This document shows, in pieces, positions 8,789-19,240 of a DNA stretch of 64,000 nucleotides (within the stretch, counting starts at the first letter, position 1; each line of letters starts with the position of its first letter). A model generated the notes under the pieces. That model did not search any database, was not told where the DNA came from, and worked only from the letters and a program-made list of their open reading frames with translations. The position numbers and the translations under genes were made by a program. The stretch is from contig NZ_LT607755.1 in NCBI RefSeq assembly GCF_900090275.1, forward strand, positions 372,001 through 436,000. The letters are read 5' to 3'. The stretch comes from Micromonospora zamorensis. GTDB taxonomy: Bacteria > Actinomycetota > Actinomycetes > Mycobacteriales > Micromonosporaceae.

Positions 8789-10075
8789 TCAGTCGGAGGG
8801 TACGACGGTGACCGGCACCGCCGGGTCGCCGGCCGAGAGCTTCAGCCCCTCCCACGGGATGGAGATCAGGCACTCGCGCAGGTGCTCCCGTGACTCGTCG
8901 AGAGAGGGTAGCGAGACCGGCTCGCCCCCCACCACGTACGAGCGCTGGAGCATCCGGTCGTTGGGCTTCCGGTCCGGCACACCCTGCGGGACGATGATCT
9001 CCTCGGTGGCGGTGCCGGTCGGCTTGTGGCGGCGGACCGCGACCTTCCGGCCGCCGATGGTGGCCTTGTGCTCGGAGCGCTTCACCACCGGGCGTCCCTC
9101 GACCTCGACGAGCTTGTAGACCAGCCCGGCGGTCGGCGCACCGGAGCCGGTGACCACGGCCGTGCCGGCGCCGTACATGTCCACCGGTTCGGCGGCCAGC
9201 GCGGCGATCGAGTACTCGTCGAGGTCACCGGAAACAATGATCTTGGTTTCGGTGGCGCCCAGCGAGTCGAGCAGCTCCCGGGACTGCTGGGCGATCACCG
9301 CCAGGTCACCCGAGTCGATCCGTACCGCCCGCAGCTCCGGGCCGGCCACCGCGATCGCGTTGCGGATGCCCTGGCTGATGTCGTACGTGTCGACCAGCAG
9401 CGTGGTGTCCTTGCCCAGCGTGGCGACCTGCGAGGCGAACGCCGCCCGCTCGTCGTCGTGCAGCAGGGTGAACGCGTGCGCAGCCGTGCCCGCCGTCGGG
9501 ATGCCGTAGCGCTCACCGGCGGCGAGGTTGGAGGTGAACCGGAACCCGGCCAGGTACGCGGCCCGCGCCGCGGCCACAGCCGCCTCCTCGTGTGCCCTAC
9601 GCGACCCCATCTCGATCAGCGCCCGGCCCCGCGCCGCGGTCACCATCCGCGCCGCCGCTGCCGCCACGGCGCAGTCGTGGTTGAGCACGGAGAGCGCCAC
9701 CGTCTCCAGCACCACGCACTCGGCGAAGCCGCCGGAGACGGTGAGGATCGGCGAGCCCGGAAAGAACAGCTCACCCTCGGCGTACCCGTCGATGTCGCCG
9801 GTGAAGCGGTAGTCGGTGAGCCAGGCCGCGGCCGCGTCGTCGACCACCCCGGTCCGCAGCAGGAAGTCGACCTCGGTGGGGTCGAACCGGAAGTCGCGGA
9901 TCAGCTCGATGAGCCGGGCGGTGCCGGCGACCACGCCGTAGCGGCGGCCACTCGGCAGCCGGCGACTGAACACCTCGAAGACACACCGGCGGTCGGCGGT
10001 GCCGTCCTTCAGTGCCGCGCTGACCATCGTCAGCTCGTAGTGGTCGGTCAGCAGCGCGGGGCGGTGGGTGCTCAC
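8789..10075 (-). CDS. pncB: Nicotinate phosphoribosyltransferase
   Basis: 428 residues from GTG 10075. It joins nicotinate and PRPP to form nicotinate mononucleotide, the entry step of the Preiss-Handler NAD salvage route. Family motifs: LLTDHYELTM at the N-terminus, EMGSRRAH, LVDTYD, the phosphate-contacting VRIDSGDL, and VSGDLDEYSI / YGAGTAV near the nucleotide site. Length fits the family. It begins 16 bp after the LAL regulator stop and is followed by pncA, so all three may share a transcript. Confidence 0.95.
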   Translation of the reverse strand: MSTHRPALLTDHYELTMVSAALKDGTADRRCVFEVFSRRLPSGRRYGVVAGTARLIELIRDFRFDPTEVDFLLRTGVVDDAAAAWLTDYRFTGDIDGYAEGELFFPGSPILTVSGGFAECVVLETVALSVLNHDCAVAAAAARMVTAARGRALIEMGSRRAHEEAAVAAARAAYLAGFRFTSNLAAGERYGIPTAGTAAHAFTLLHDDERAAFASQVATLGKDTTLLVDTYDISQGIRNAIAVAGPELRAVRIDSGDLAVIAQQSRELLDSLGATETKIIVSGDLDEYSIAALAAEPVDMYGAGTAVVTGSGAPTAGLVYKLVEVEGRPVVKRSEHKATIGGRKVAVRRHKPTGTATEEIIVPQGVPDRKPNDRMLQRSYVVGGEPVSLPSLDESREHLRECLISIPWEGLKLSAGDPAVPVTVVPSD

Positions 10076-10091
10076 CGCCCCAGCCTAAGGT

Positions 10092-12770
10092 TCAGCCCGC
10101 GTCGCCGCCGTCGTGGCCCGGGATCGAGCGCAGCGCGGCCCACAGCTCGGCGCGACCGGTCACGCCGAGCTTGGCGTAGATGCGCTGAAGGTGGTTCTCC
10201 ACGGTGCGGGCCGAGAGGTAGAGCCGCTCAGCGATGGCCCTGCTGGGTGCGCCGTGCGCGGCGAGGCGCGCCACCTGCCACTCCCGCTCGGTGAGCACCG
10301 GCGCGCCCGCCTGCAGTGCCGGTGTGCGGATCAGATCACAACGCCCGAGCAGCCCGGCCAGGCGCTCGCGGGCATCGTTGGCCGCGGGCGAGTGCTGCCG
10401 GCGCAACCGCTGAACGGCCTGGGAGGTGGCCTCCGCCGCGAACACGGTCAGCTCCAACGCGGCATAGTCGTCGGCGACCGCGAGCAGATCCGTGGCGGAG
10501 TCGGTCACCGCCGCGTGGGCGTGCCGGGCCAGCAGCGGCGGAAGCGCCCCGTCGACCCGTTCGGACAGCTCGGCGAGGCGCTGCGCGACGGTGCGGCGGC
10601 CACCGTCGGAGCAGGTGGGACCGACCGGCATGCCCGCCTGGTCCAGCCGCACCAGATCGTGCAGGACGTGCACCTCGTGCCCGGCGAAACCATCCGATCG
10701 CAGGCGGTCGACCAGGTCGTCGAGGTGCTTGACCGCGCCCGGCAGGTCGCCCGATGCGGCGAGCGCCGCGCCCCGGGCCTGCTCAAGCCACGGGTAGAGC
10801 ACCGCCATGCCCGGCGCATGGGTGCGGTCCGCTTCGGCCATCGCCGCGGTGGCCTGCGCCGAGTCGCCACGCAGGGCCGCCGACTGGGCGCGCTCGGCCT
10901 GGGCCAGACCGGCGTAGACCCGGCTGGTGGCCAGCACCGCGCAGGCACCCAGGGAGGTCCGCATGGCCGCGTCGCTCTGCCCACGCATCCGGGCCGCGTA
11001 CGCCTGGAGGATGGCCAGGTAGCCGGTGCCGAGCCGGAAGTCGCCGGCACCGGCGAGGTCGGCGAACTCGTCGGCGACGATCGCGTCGATCCCGGCCAGG
11101 TCACCGGTGAGCATGAGCCTGGTGCCCCGGGCCAGTTCCAGTGCCAACTGCAGGTACGGCATGTCGGTGCGCCAACTGCCTGCGGCGGAGTGCACCTGGG
11201 CGATCGCCGTACCGCTGCGGTTGAGCTGGCCCTGTGCGGCCTGGACGTACGCGATGGTGGATCGGGCCAGCTCGCGGGCGGCGACGCCGGCCGCCGGCCG
11301 GTCCAGTACGCGTTGGCTGAGCCGCACCGCCTTCGTCGTGTCGAGCCCGTGCAGGCGCATGATCGCCTCGAAGGCGTGCACCCGGGACTGGTCCGCGGAG
11401 TCACCGAGCTGCTTGACCCGGCTGGCGAGCTCATCCACCGTGGACTGGCGGCTCAACCCCCAGTAGCTCACCATCCCGCGCACTGTCAGCCAGCGGCAGA
11501 GTCGTCGTTCGTCGCCGGGCTCGGGTGGCACCGCGTCGAGGACGCCGATCGCCTCCTCCGGCCGGTCGGCGAACATCAGGATGGTGGCCAGCAGCTCTGC
11601 CGCGTCGGAGCCGCCGTCGGCGTTGAGCGCGGCGCGCGCCAGGCGGGTGGCCAGCGGCACGTCGTAGCGGGTGAAGGCCTGCACCGCGGCATCGAGCAGC
11701 ATGGCCGGGTCCTGTGCGGTGCCCGAGTCGAGTCGCCAGACCGCCACCCGCAGCAGGTCGTCGCGTCGGCGCTTGCCGACCTGCTCCAGCAGCTCCGCGA
11801 GGTGCGCCTGAAGGCGGCGGGTGCGGCTGACCGGGCAGCGGCGGCGCATCACCTCGCCGTAGAGCGGGTGGGCCAGCCGGACGTTGGTCCGCCGGTCGTG
11901 CTGGATCACGCTGATCAGACCGCGTTCCTCGGCGGTCTCCACGTCTGCCTGGTCGGCGGCCTGCTTGAGCAGGTGCAGACCGAGTGGTTCGCCGAACGCC
12001 ACCAGCTCGACGACCGCGCGGACGCCGTCGGTGAGCTTGCCGACCCGGGTGTCGATCAGGTCGGTCAGGCTCGGTGCCAGCTCCAGTCGGCCGGTCCACT
12101 TCCAGATGCCGTAGGTGCGCTTCAGCTCCGCGCTGCCGGTGGCGGCGTGCACCAGCTCGCGCAGCAGCAGCGGGTTGCCGGCCGACAGCTGGCCGAGCCG
12201 GTCGGCGGAGCCGGCGTCGACCGGGCCCTCCAGGATGGCCGCCAGCAGGCCTGCGGTCTCCTCCGGTGGCATCGGGGTCAGCTCGACGTGCTCGACCAGA
12301 TCGTCGGTCCAGAGTGCACGGATCGGCAGCGGGATCTGCTCGCCGTCGCGCAGGGTGCCGAGCACTGTGGCGTTCTCCGCGCGGGCGACGAGGTGCACCA
12401 GCGCCGCCGAGGGCGGATCGAGAAGGTGGGCGTCGTCGATGGCGAGCACGATGCGTCGGCCGGCCGCCTGCTGTTGCAGCAGGTTGAGCGCCCAGCGCAG
12501 GATGCCGGCGGGGGAGAGGCCCTGGGGTTGCTCGGCGGGGAGCACCTGCACCAGCCCGCCGAACGGCAGCGCGGCCGTGGTGGCACTGGCCGCGATGGAC
12601 CAGATCGCGAACCGGTCGGTGGGCAACGCGTTCACGCCCTCACGCAGCAACCGGCTCTTGCCGATGCCAGCGCTGCCGCTGAAGAAGAGCCCCCGGCCGG
12701 CCTCACCGGTCACCGCCGCGAGCAGGCGGTTGAGCTCATCTGTTCGGCCGACGAACTCCCATCGACTCAT
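10092..12770 (-). CDS. LAL-family LuxR transcriptional regulator with AAA ATPase
   Basis: 892 residues if started at ATG 12770, directly before the conserved WEFVGRTDEL motif; a longer frame reaches 12839 but the added residues look non-coding. Walker A is GSAGIGKS (about 32-39) and Walker B IVLAIDDAHLL. A long alpha-helical TPR-like middle is followed by a LuxR/GerE helix-turn-helix near 830-885 (LTEREWQVARLAAHG, SARTVENHLQRIYAKLGV). Large ATP-binding LuxR regulators (MalT type) activate transcription on binding ligand and ATP. It is 16 bp upstream of pncB, so NAD salvage is a possible target, but LAL regulators often sit next to unrelated genes. It is divergent from the dynamin-like gene across a 195-bp gap. 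Confidence 0.85.
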   Translation of the reverse strand: MSRWEFVGRTDELNRLLAAVTGEAGRGLFFSGSAGIGKSRLLREGVNALPTDRFAIWSIAASATTAALPFGGLVQVLPAEQPQGLSPAGILRWALNLLQQQAAGRRIVLAIDDAHLLDPPSAALVHLVARAENATVLGTLRDGEQIPLPIRALWTDDLVEHVELTPMPPEETAGLLAAILEGPVDAGSADRLGQLSAGNPLLLRELVHAATGSAELKRTYGIWKWTGRLELAPSLTDLIDTRVGKLTDGVRAVVELVAFGEPLGLHLLKQAADQADVETAEERGLISVIQHDRRTNVRLAHPLYGEVMRRRCPVSRTRRLQAHLAELLEQVGKRRRDDLLRVAVWRLDSGTAQDPAMLLDAAVQAFTRYDVPLATRLARAALNADGGSDAAELLATILMFADRPEEAIGVLDAVPPEPGDERRLCRWLTVRGMVSYWGLSRQSTVDELASRVKQLGDSADQSRVHAFEAIMRLHGLDTTKAVRLSQRVLDRPAAGVAARELARSTIAYVQAAQGQLNRSGTAIAQVHSAAGSWRTDMPYLQLALELARGTRLMLTGDLAGIDAIVADEFADLAGAGDFRLGTGYLAILQAYAARMRGQSDAAMRTSLGACAVLATSRVYAGLAQAERAQSAALRGDSAQATAAMAEADRTHAPGMAVLYPWLEQARGAALAASGDLPGAVKHLDDLVDRLRSDGFAGHEVHVLHDLVRLDQAGMPVGPTCSDGGRRTVAQRLAELSERVDGALPPLLARHAHAAVTDSATDLLAVADDYAALELTVFAAEATSQAVQRLRRQHSPAANDARERLAGLLGRCDLIRTPALQAGAPVLTEREWQVARLAAHGAPSRAIAERLYLSARTVENHLQRIYAKLGVTGRAELWAALRSIPGHDGGDAG

Positions 12771-12965
12771 CCGGGCAGCATATCGATGAATTCCGTGCGC
12801 GCCCGCACCGTCACCGAACGAAGTTGAGTAGCGGCACAATTACCGGTGAGTATCGGAGGTGTTCCGCCCGGTCGTCGGCTCGCCCGTAGTCTTCGACATC
12901 CGGGGTTGCTCCACTGGAATGTTCACGCGACCGGGCAACCGGTCACCTGCAACGGGAGGCACCTG

Positions 12966-14516
12966 ATGAAGCAGGGCCCTCTCCCCTCGGTCGATTCGCC
13001 GGACGACATGACCGGCCCGACCGACCTGCCCAGTTGCGGCCCGCTGCCCACGCGGGTCGGCGTCACCGGTCCCGCACCGGAGGAGCCGCTCGGCGTGGTC
13101 GCCGTCGGCCCGGCCGGTGCCGAGCGGCGCGCCGTGCTCGCCACTCTGCTCAAGCTCGACCCGGTGATGCTCACCGTGCCGGCGGGCAGCTGGTTGGTGG
13201 TGCGCAACGCCAAGGTGCCCACCCGGGCGGCGTTCGTGCCCGGTTACCGTCAACCGCACTCGTACGGCGCGGACCGGGACGCCGCCGGTCCGGCGTTGGC
13301 CCGTCCGCCCCGGCGGGTCGAGCTGAGCGTGCCCGAGCCGCTGCTGCGGCACTTCACCCTGATCGACGTTCCGGACACCGCCACGCTCGGCGTGGCCGGC
13401 AACCGGGTGCTGCTCGAAGCGGTGGGCCGTGCCGGTGCGCTGCTCTTCGTGATCGCCGCCGACCAGGCGTTCACCGCCACGGAGCTGAACCTGCTCGCCG
13501 AGGTCGCCCCGACCTCGGTGGAGGTTGTCTTCGCGGTCACCCCCGGCGCGGCGGGCTGGGCCCCGCTGGCGGACGGCGCGGCGACTACGGAGGACGCGGG
13601 GGCGTCCGTCCCGCCAGCCGGGAGCGGAGCGACGGAGGCCACCGCGGCTGCGGTGACCGTCGCGGCACACCGGGCGGCGCTGCTGGCGGCGGTGCCGGCG
13701 CTGGCCGGCGCGCGGTGGTTCCCGGTCGACGACGCCGACTCCGCCGCCGATCTGCGGCGGGCCCTGGTGGGTTGGTCGTCGCGGGAAGGACTGCAACGGG
13801 CCAGTGTCAACCCGCCGGTGCTGCCGGGTCAGCACGACCGGATCGCGGTGGCCGCCGACCCCGGCGACTGGTCCGAGCGGCTCGACCGGCAGACCCGCTC
13901 GTGCTCCCAGCGGATCCGCCAGCACCTCGCCCTGGAGCTGGCGAACATCCACCTGCGGGCGGTCCAGGAGATCGTGTTCGGGGTCGGCTGCGCCGGTCTG
14001 CCGGATCTGCTCGACCGGGAGATGGCGGCGTTGTCGTTGTTGGCCACGGCGCAGTGCGACCAGGCCGTGCGCGGCATCATCACCGACGCCGCGAGCCGGG
14101 TGCTCGGCGCGCCGCCGACCGAGGGCGTGCACCGGCGGATCGCCACCGCCGTGCAGTACGGCCTGGTCGACGACCGGCCCGGCCAGGACCTGGACAAGGT
14201 GCTGCTGATCACCAGCACAGCCGGGGTCGCCGGGCTGACCGGCCCGGAGGCGATCGACGCCCTGTCCAGCTACCCGGCGGCGGCCCGTTCCGAGGTGCTC
14301 CCGCCGGTCGCCGTGGCGCTCTCCGGCGGTTGCTGGCAGCAGTGGCGTACGCCCGGCAACAACGACCACAGCGCGGCGCGGGCCTGGTCCCAGCGGGCGG
14401 TGCGGGAGGTCGAGCTGGGTTTGTCCCGGGAGATCTCCCGACGGTTCGAGGTGATCCGCCTCTCGCTGGGCGCGGTGCTCTCCGATGCAGTCGATCACGG
14501 CATCCTGCTCGCCTGA
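12966..14516 (+). CDS. Dynamin-like protein with a degenerate P-loop (function unknown)
   Basis: 516 residues from ATG 12966, six bases after GGGAGG (12954-12959). The N-terminal third is laid out like a dynamin-family GTPase: a strand and loop where the P-loop should be ([19 protein letters not shown]) and [13 protein letters not shown] in place of switch II DxPG. The P-loop lacks the GK[ST] needed to bind nucleotide, so GTP hydrolysis is doubtful. A Pro/Ala/Gly-rich insert (about 215-240) interrupts the domain. The C-terminal half is helical ([41 protein letters not shown]), like a dynamin stalk. A small hairpin (12929-12944) lies in its leader. Function unknown; membrane remodelling is a guess from the fold. 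Confidence 0.65.
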   Translation: MKQGPLPSVDSPDDMTGPTDLPSCGPLPTRVGVTGPAPEEPLGVVAVGPAGAERRAVLATLLKLDPVMLTVPAGSWLVVRNAKVPTRAAFVPGYRQPHSYGADRDAAGPALARPPRRVELSVPEPLLRHFTLIDVPDTATLGVAGNRVLLEAVGRAGALLFVIAADQAFTATELNLLAEVAPTSVEVVFAVTPGAAGWAPLADGAATTEDAGASVPPAGSGATEATAAAVTVAAHRAALLAAVPALAGARWFPVDDADSAADLRRALVGWSSREGLQRASVNPPVLPGQHDRIAVAADPGDWSERLDRQTRSCSQRIRQHLALELANIHLRAVQEIVFGVGCAGLPDLLDREMAALSLLATAQCDQAVRGIITDAASRVLGAPPTEGVHRRIATAVQYGLVDDRPGQDLDKVLLITSTAGVAGLTGPEAIDALSSYPAAARSEVLPPVAVALSGGCWQQWRTPGNNDHSAARAWSQRAVREVELGLSREISRRFEVIRLSLGAVLSDAVDHGILLA

Positions 14517-14664
14517 CGGCGTGGCGACCCCTCGGTTGGGGTCCGCCTCGCACCGCGCGCCCGACGGCGTTCGGGGCGAGTCAGGGGTGCCCGGGGTGGG
14601 CGATCCACGCCGGGCCGGCGTTCCGGTTCCTCGGTTCCGGGAAACCGGTGGCACGATGGGGGGC

Positions 14665-14955
14665 ATGGCGGCTCCGCAGGTTGCACCGGTCGAGACGCCG
14701 GACACTGACGAGGTGCCGGCGTCCGACCGGCAGTGGGTGACGATCGTGTGGGACGACCCGGTCAATCTGATGACGTACGTGACCTGGGTCTTCCAGAAGC
14801 TTTTCGGCTACAGCCGGGAGAGGGCCGAGCAGCTGATGCTGGACGTGCACCACAAGGGCCGGGCCGTGGTCTCCACCGGTGCCCGGGAGCGGATGGAGCA
14901 CGACGCGTCGCAGCTGCACGCGTACGGGCTGTGGGCGACGGTGGACAGATCATGA
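14665..14955 (+). CDS. clpS: ATP-dependent Clp protease adaptor
   Basis: 96 residues from ATG 14665 (an ATG nine bases earlier, 14656, would add three residues). ClpS delivers N-end-rule substrates to ClpAP or ClpCP. The core is plain: [21 protein letters not shown] with the substrate-pocket DDPVN..TY, then [16 protein letters not shown] with the conserved HxxG. Size fits the family. It overlaps the next gene by ATGA, and the two are neighbours in mycobacteria too (Rv1331-Rv1332), so they are likely one transcript. Confidence 0.93.
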   Translation: MAAPQVAPVETPDTDEVPASDRQWVTIVWDDPVNLMTYVTWVFQKLFGYSRERAEQLMLDVHHKGRAVVSTGARERMEHDASQLHAYGLWATVDRS

Positions 14956-15452
14956 GCATGTTCCGTCGCCAGTCCGGCCGCTATGTCGCCACCTTCGCCG
15001 TCGACGAGGTGCGGGTGTTGCGCAAGGTCGCCTCCGAGGTGGTCGGCCTGCTGACCGATGGCTTCGACCACACCGACCCGGTCGTCGGTCGGCTCTTCCC
15101 GGCGGTCTATCCCAAGGACGCCCCAGGCACCGCCGAGTTCCGCCGCTACACCGAGGGCGACCTGAAGACCGCGAAGATCGATCAGGCCGGGGCGATCCTC
15201 GCCGCGCTTCCCGACGAGGCCGGCGGTGAGGTGCGGCTGGACGCCGAGGCGGCCGAGGCGTGGCTGCGGGCGTTGAACGACGCCCGGCTCGCGATGGGCG
15301 TCCGGCTGGAGATCAAGGACGGTACGGACCTGGGCGAAGAGCTGGACGACGCGGTCGCCGAGGATCCGGCCTCCAGCAGGGTGTTCCAACTGTCGGTCTA
15401 CGCGTACCTCGGATATTTGCAGGAGTCGCTGCTCAACGCCTTGATCGACTAA
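14952..15452 (+). CDS. DUF2017 family protein
   Basis: 166 residues starting at ATG 14952, overlapping the clpS stop by four bases. It matches the actinobacterial DUF2017 family found directly after clpS (Rv1332 in M. tuberculosis): an N-terminal strand with RYVATF, the segment [15 protein letters not shown], and the C-terminal helix [15 protein letters not shown]. It is soluble, acidic and mostly helical. Function is not established; fixed linkage to clpS suggests a role near protein turnover. Confidence 0.85.
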   Translation: MSMFRRQSGRYVATFAVDEVRVLRKVASEVVGLLTDGFDHTDPVVGRLFPAVYPKDAPGTAEFRRYTEGDLKTAKIDQAGAILAALPDEAGGEVRLDAEAAEAWLRALNDARLAMGVRLEIKDGTDLGEELDDAVAEDPASSRVFQLSVYAYLGYLQESLLNALID

Positions 15453-15504
15453 GCGTGACCGGCACCACTTCGGCCCGTGCTCATCAGGCGTTAGGCTGGT
15501 GCTC

Positions 15505-15993
15505 GTGCTGAGCATCGACCGGTCGATCATCGACGCGATCGTCGCCCACGCGCGGCGGGACCACCCCGACGAGGCGTGCGGCGTCGTCGCTGGTCCCGTC
15601 GGCAGCGACACCCCCACCCGGCACATCCCGATGGACAATGCCGCGCGGTCGATGACCTTCTACGAGTTCGACTCGATGGAGCACCTGCGGGTGTGGCGGG
15701 AGATGGACGACCGGGACGAGGAGCCCGTGATCATCTACCACTCGCACACCGCCACCGAGGCATACCCGTCACGGACGGATGTCTCCTTCGCAGGCGAGCC
15801 GGGCGCGCACTACCTGCTCGTCTCGACCCGTGAGCCCGACTCGGAGGAGATCCGGTCCTTCCGGATCGTCGACGGTGTGGTGGCCGAGGAGCCGGTCCAG
15901 GTCGTGGAGGCGGGCGTCGACCCGCATGCGGTCCAGTCCTACATGTTCGGGCAGAGCCCGGCGACGGTCGACTACGAGTGTTCCGACCGCTGA
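15505..15993 (+). CDS. mec: JAMM metallopeptidase of the CysO pathway (Mec+)
   Basis: 162 residues from GTG 15505 (GTG 15499 would add two). It is a Mov34/MPN zinc peptidase with the complete JAMM motif: Glu23 (DEACG), His79-x-His81 (IIYHSHT), Ser89 and Asp92. In M. tuberculosis the orthologue Rv1334 removes newly made cysteine from the C-terminus of CysO. Here it precedes cysO and cysM in the same order as in that species. Because this CysO has extra residues after its Gly-Gly, the peptidase is also the obvious candidate to trim the precursor, as the JAMM protein QbsD is reported to do for QbsE in Pseudomonas; for this organism that is inference. Confidence 0.92.
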   Translation: MLSIDRSIIDAIVAHARRDHPDEACGVVAGPVGSDTPTRHIPMDNAARSMTFYEFDSMEHLRVWREMDDRDEEPVIIYHSHTATEAYPSRTDVSFAGEPGAHYLLVSTREPDSEEIRSFRIVDGVVAEEPVQVVEAGVDPHAVQSYMFGQSPATVDYECSDR

Positions 15994-16058
15994 CCCGTCA
16001 GCGCCCGCACCCGTTCGTCCCGTCACCGTAGGCACACCCGATCGAGGAGCTCGACATC

Positions 16059-17428
<1,370 letters not shown>

Positions 17429-17445
17429 CCGACGTGGTCTTCCCG

Positions 17446-17481
17446 GGCACGGGCCGCCGATCTGTGTCGGCGGCCCGTGCC
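17446..17481 (+). terminator. Terminator after cysM
   Basis: A perfect 15-bp stem (17446-17460 with 17467-17481, arm GGCACGGGCCGCCGA), a six-base loop and then TTGT. It ends the mec-cysO-cysM unit and separates it from the rph unit. Confidence 0.92.
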
Positions 17482-17504
17482 TTGTCCACGGCACCGTGAG
17501 CAGG

Positions 17505-17520
17505 TGTCACGTTCGTGACA
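17505..17520. promoter_or_regulatory. Palindrome upstream of the Rv1339-like gene
   Basis: TGTCAC-GTTC-GTGACA is a perfect 6-bp inverted repeat about 130 bp before the metallo-hydrolase start. Its TGTCA-N6-TGACA spacing is like a Crp-type site (TGTGA-N6-TCACA) but with a changed base in each half. A possible -10 (TAGGCT) lies about 40 bp downstream. Site identity is uncertain. Confidence 0.35.
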
Positions 17521-17652
17521 ACTTCGGTTGGATCATTCTTGCTGCCGGGCACCCCGGCGTAGGCTGCGCAGCGTGACGCACGCGTCGGTAGAGATCATGG
17601 CTGGGGCGACGGCCGCCACGGATGCTACTGACAGTAACAGCGAGACAACTCG

Positions 17653-18396
17653 ATGCGACTGACCGTCCTCGGCTGCGCCGGCAGCTTTCCCGGCCCGGAG
17701 TCACCGTGCTCGGCCTACCTCGTCGAGGCCGACGGTTTCCGGCTCCTGGTCGACTTCGGCTCCGGGTCGCTGTCCAGCCTCCAGCGATACGCAGGGCTGC
17801 ACGCCCCGGACGCGATCCTGCTGACCCACCTGCACTGTGACCACATCCTCGACGCCGTGACGTACGTGGTGGTCCGCCGGTACGCCCCGGACGGCCCCTA
17901 CCCGGCGCTTCCGGTGTACGCGCCCTCCGGCGCACCGGACCGGCTCAGTGCCGCCTACGGCGACGAGGGCACCGTGGAGGACGTGTACCAGTTCTACGCC
18001 CTTCAGCCGGGCACCTTCCCGATCGGCCCGTTCACTGTCACCGTCGACCGGGTCAACCACCCCGTGGAGACGTACGGGGTGCGGCTGGAGCACGACGGTC
18101 GGTCCCTGTGCTACTCGTCGGACACGGCGTCCTGCGACGCGTTGCTGCGGCTGGCCCAGAACGCCGACGTCTTCCTCTGCGAGGCCAGCTATCTCGACGG
18201 GGTGGACAACCCACCGGATCTGCACCTGACCGGCCGGGAGGCCGGCGAGACGGCGACCAAAGCCGCGGTGGGTCGGCTGCTGCTCACCCACCTGGTCGCG
18301 GCCTGGGGCAGCGAGGCGCACACGTTGGAGTCGGCCGCCGCCGCGTACACCGGACCGATCGACGTGGTCCGGCCCGGCGCGAGTTACGACGTCTGA
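17653..18396 (+). CDS. MBL-fold metallo-hydrolase, Rv1339-like (candidate cyclic-nucleotide phosphodiesterase)
   Basis: 247 residues. A metallo-beta-lactamase fold with THLHCDH (58-64) as the metal motif (usual HxHxDH with Cys inserted), later His in VNHPVETYGVR and LLLTHLVAAW, and Asp in CYSSDTASCD. It is upstream of rph and rdgB exactly as Rv1339 is in M. tuberculosis; Rv1339 has been described as an atypical class II cAMP phosphodiesterase. RNase Z-like activity is an alternative. Start ATG 17653 has only a weak ribosome site. It heads a unit of three genes. Confidence 0.82.
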   Translation: MRLTVLGCAGSFPGPESPCSAYLVEADGFRLLVDFGSGSLSSLQRYAGLHAPDAILLTHLHCDHILDAVTYVVVRRYAPDGPYPALPVYAPSGAPDRLSAAYGDEGTVEDVYQFYALQPGTFPIGPFTVTVDRVNHPVETYGVRLEHDGRSLCYSSDTASCDALLRLAQNADVFLCEASYLDGVDNPPDLHLTGREAGETATKAAVGRLLLTHLVAAWGSEAHTLESAAAAYTGPIDVVRPGASYDV

Positions 18397-18462
18397 CCTC
18401 CCGCGCCTTGCCGGCGGGACACCCCGACGGAGGTGGACCGTCGCACCGCATAGGGTGCAGGT

Positions 18463-19188
18463 ATGGCGCGACCTGACGGGCGAGGGCCCTCTCAACTCCG
18501 ACCGGTGACCCTGACCCGAGGCTGGAGCACCCATCCGGAGGGCTCGGTGCTCGTCGAGTTCGGCGGCACCCGGGTGCTCTGCACGGCGAGCGTCACCGAG
18601 GGGGTGCCCCGCTGGCGCAAGGGCTCCGGGCTCGGCTGGGTCACCGCCGAGTACGCGATGCTGCCGCGGGCCACCAACACCCGCTCCGACCGGGAGAGCG
18701 TCAAGGGCCGGGTCGGTGGTCGCACCCACGAGATCTCCCGGCTGATCGGCCGCAGCCTGCGGGCCAGCATCGACCTCAAGGCTCTCGGCGAGAACTCGAT
18801 CGTGCTGGACTGCGACGTGCTCCAAGCCGACGGTGGCACCCGCACGGCGGCGATCACCGGCGCGTACGTCGCGCTGCACGACGCGGTGGGCTGGCTCGCC
18901 GCCCGGAAGTCGTTGGCGGGTAAGCCGGAGAAGGTGATGCACCGGTCGGTGGCCGCGGTCAGCGTGGGCATCATCGCCGGCGAGGCGCGGCTCGACCTCT
19001 GTTACGAGGAGGACGTCGCCGCCGAGGTGGACATGAACGTGGTGTGCACCGGCGCGGGCGACTTCGTCGAGGTGCAGGGCACCGGTGAGGCGGGCGTGTT
19101 CGCCCGCGACCAGCTCGACGCCCTGCTCGACCTGGCCGTCGCCGGCTGCGCCGAGTTGGCCGAAGCCCAGCGGAAGGCACTCGGGTGA
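18463..19188 (+). CDS. rph: Ribonuclease PH
   Basis: 241 residues, standard length. A phosphate-dependent 3' to 5' exoribonuclease that trims the 3' ends of tRNA precursors as a hexamer. Conserved segments: [18 protein letters not shown] at the N-terminus, [34 protein letters not shown] with the phosphate-contacting arginines, [37 protein letters not shown] and EVQGTGE near the end. It is followed by rdgB, as in many actinobacteria. The stop codon overlaps a 42-bp dispersed repeat that fills the gap to rdgB. Confidence 0.96.
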   Translation: MARPDGRGPSQLRPVTLTRGWSTHPEGSVLVEFGGTRVLCTASVTEGVPRWRKGSGLGWVTAEYAMLPRATNTRSDRESVKGRVGGRTHEISRLIGRSLRASIDLKALGENSIVLDCDVLQADGGTRTAAITGAYVALHDAVGWLAARKSLAGKPEKVMHRSVAAVSVGIIAGEARLDLCYEEDVAAEVDMNVVCTGAGDFVEVQGTGEAGVFARDQLDALLDLAVAGCAELAEAQRKALG

Positions 19189-19226
19189 GCGTGAGGAGTG
19201 AGCTTGCGAGCCCCGCAGTCGCGAAC
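19185..19226 (+). repeat. Gene-junction repeat, copy A
   Basis: A 42-bp element between rph and rdgB that starts over the rph stop codon (GTGAGCGTGAGGAGTG...) and ends GAGCCCCGCAGTCGCGAAC, just before the rdgB ribosome site. Copy B at 25255-25299, on the other strand, has the same start, end and position relative to a stop codon. Confidence 0.75.
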
Positions 19227-19240
19227 AAAGGTGTCTCAGC

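Noticed and set aside
10113..12827. A 904-residue plus-strand frame opposite the LAL regulator
   Set aside because: It mirrors the codon pattern of the regulator and has no recognisable domain.
14526..14543. Terminator between the dynamin-like gene and clpS
   Set aside because: Only a 6-bp stem (GACCCC/GGGGTC), too weak to report.
18416..18430. A third copy of the GATC-edged repeat (GGGACACCCCGACGG)
   Set aside because: Only the core matches; no GATC border or second arm is present.
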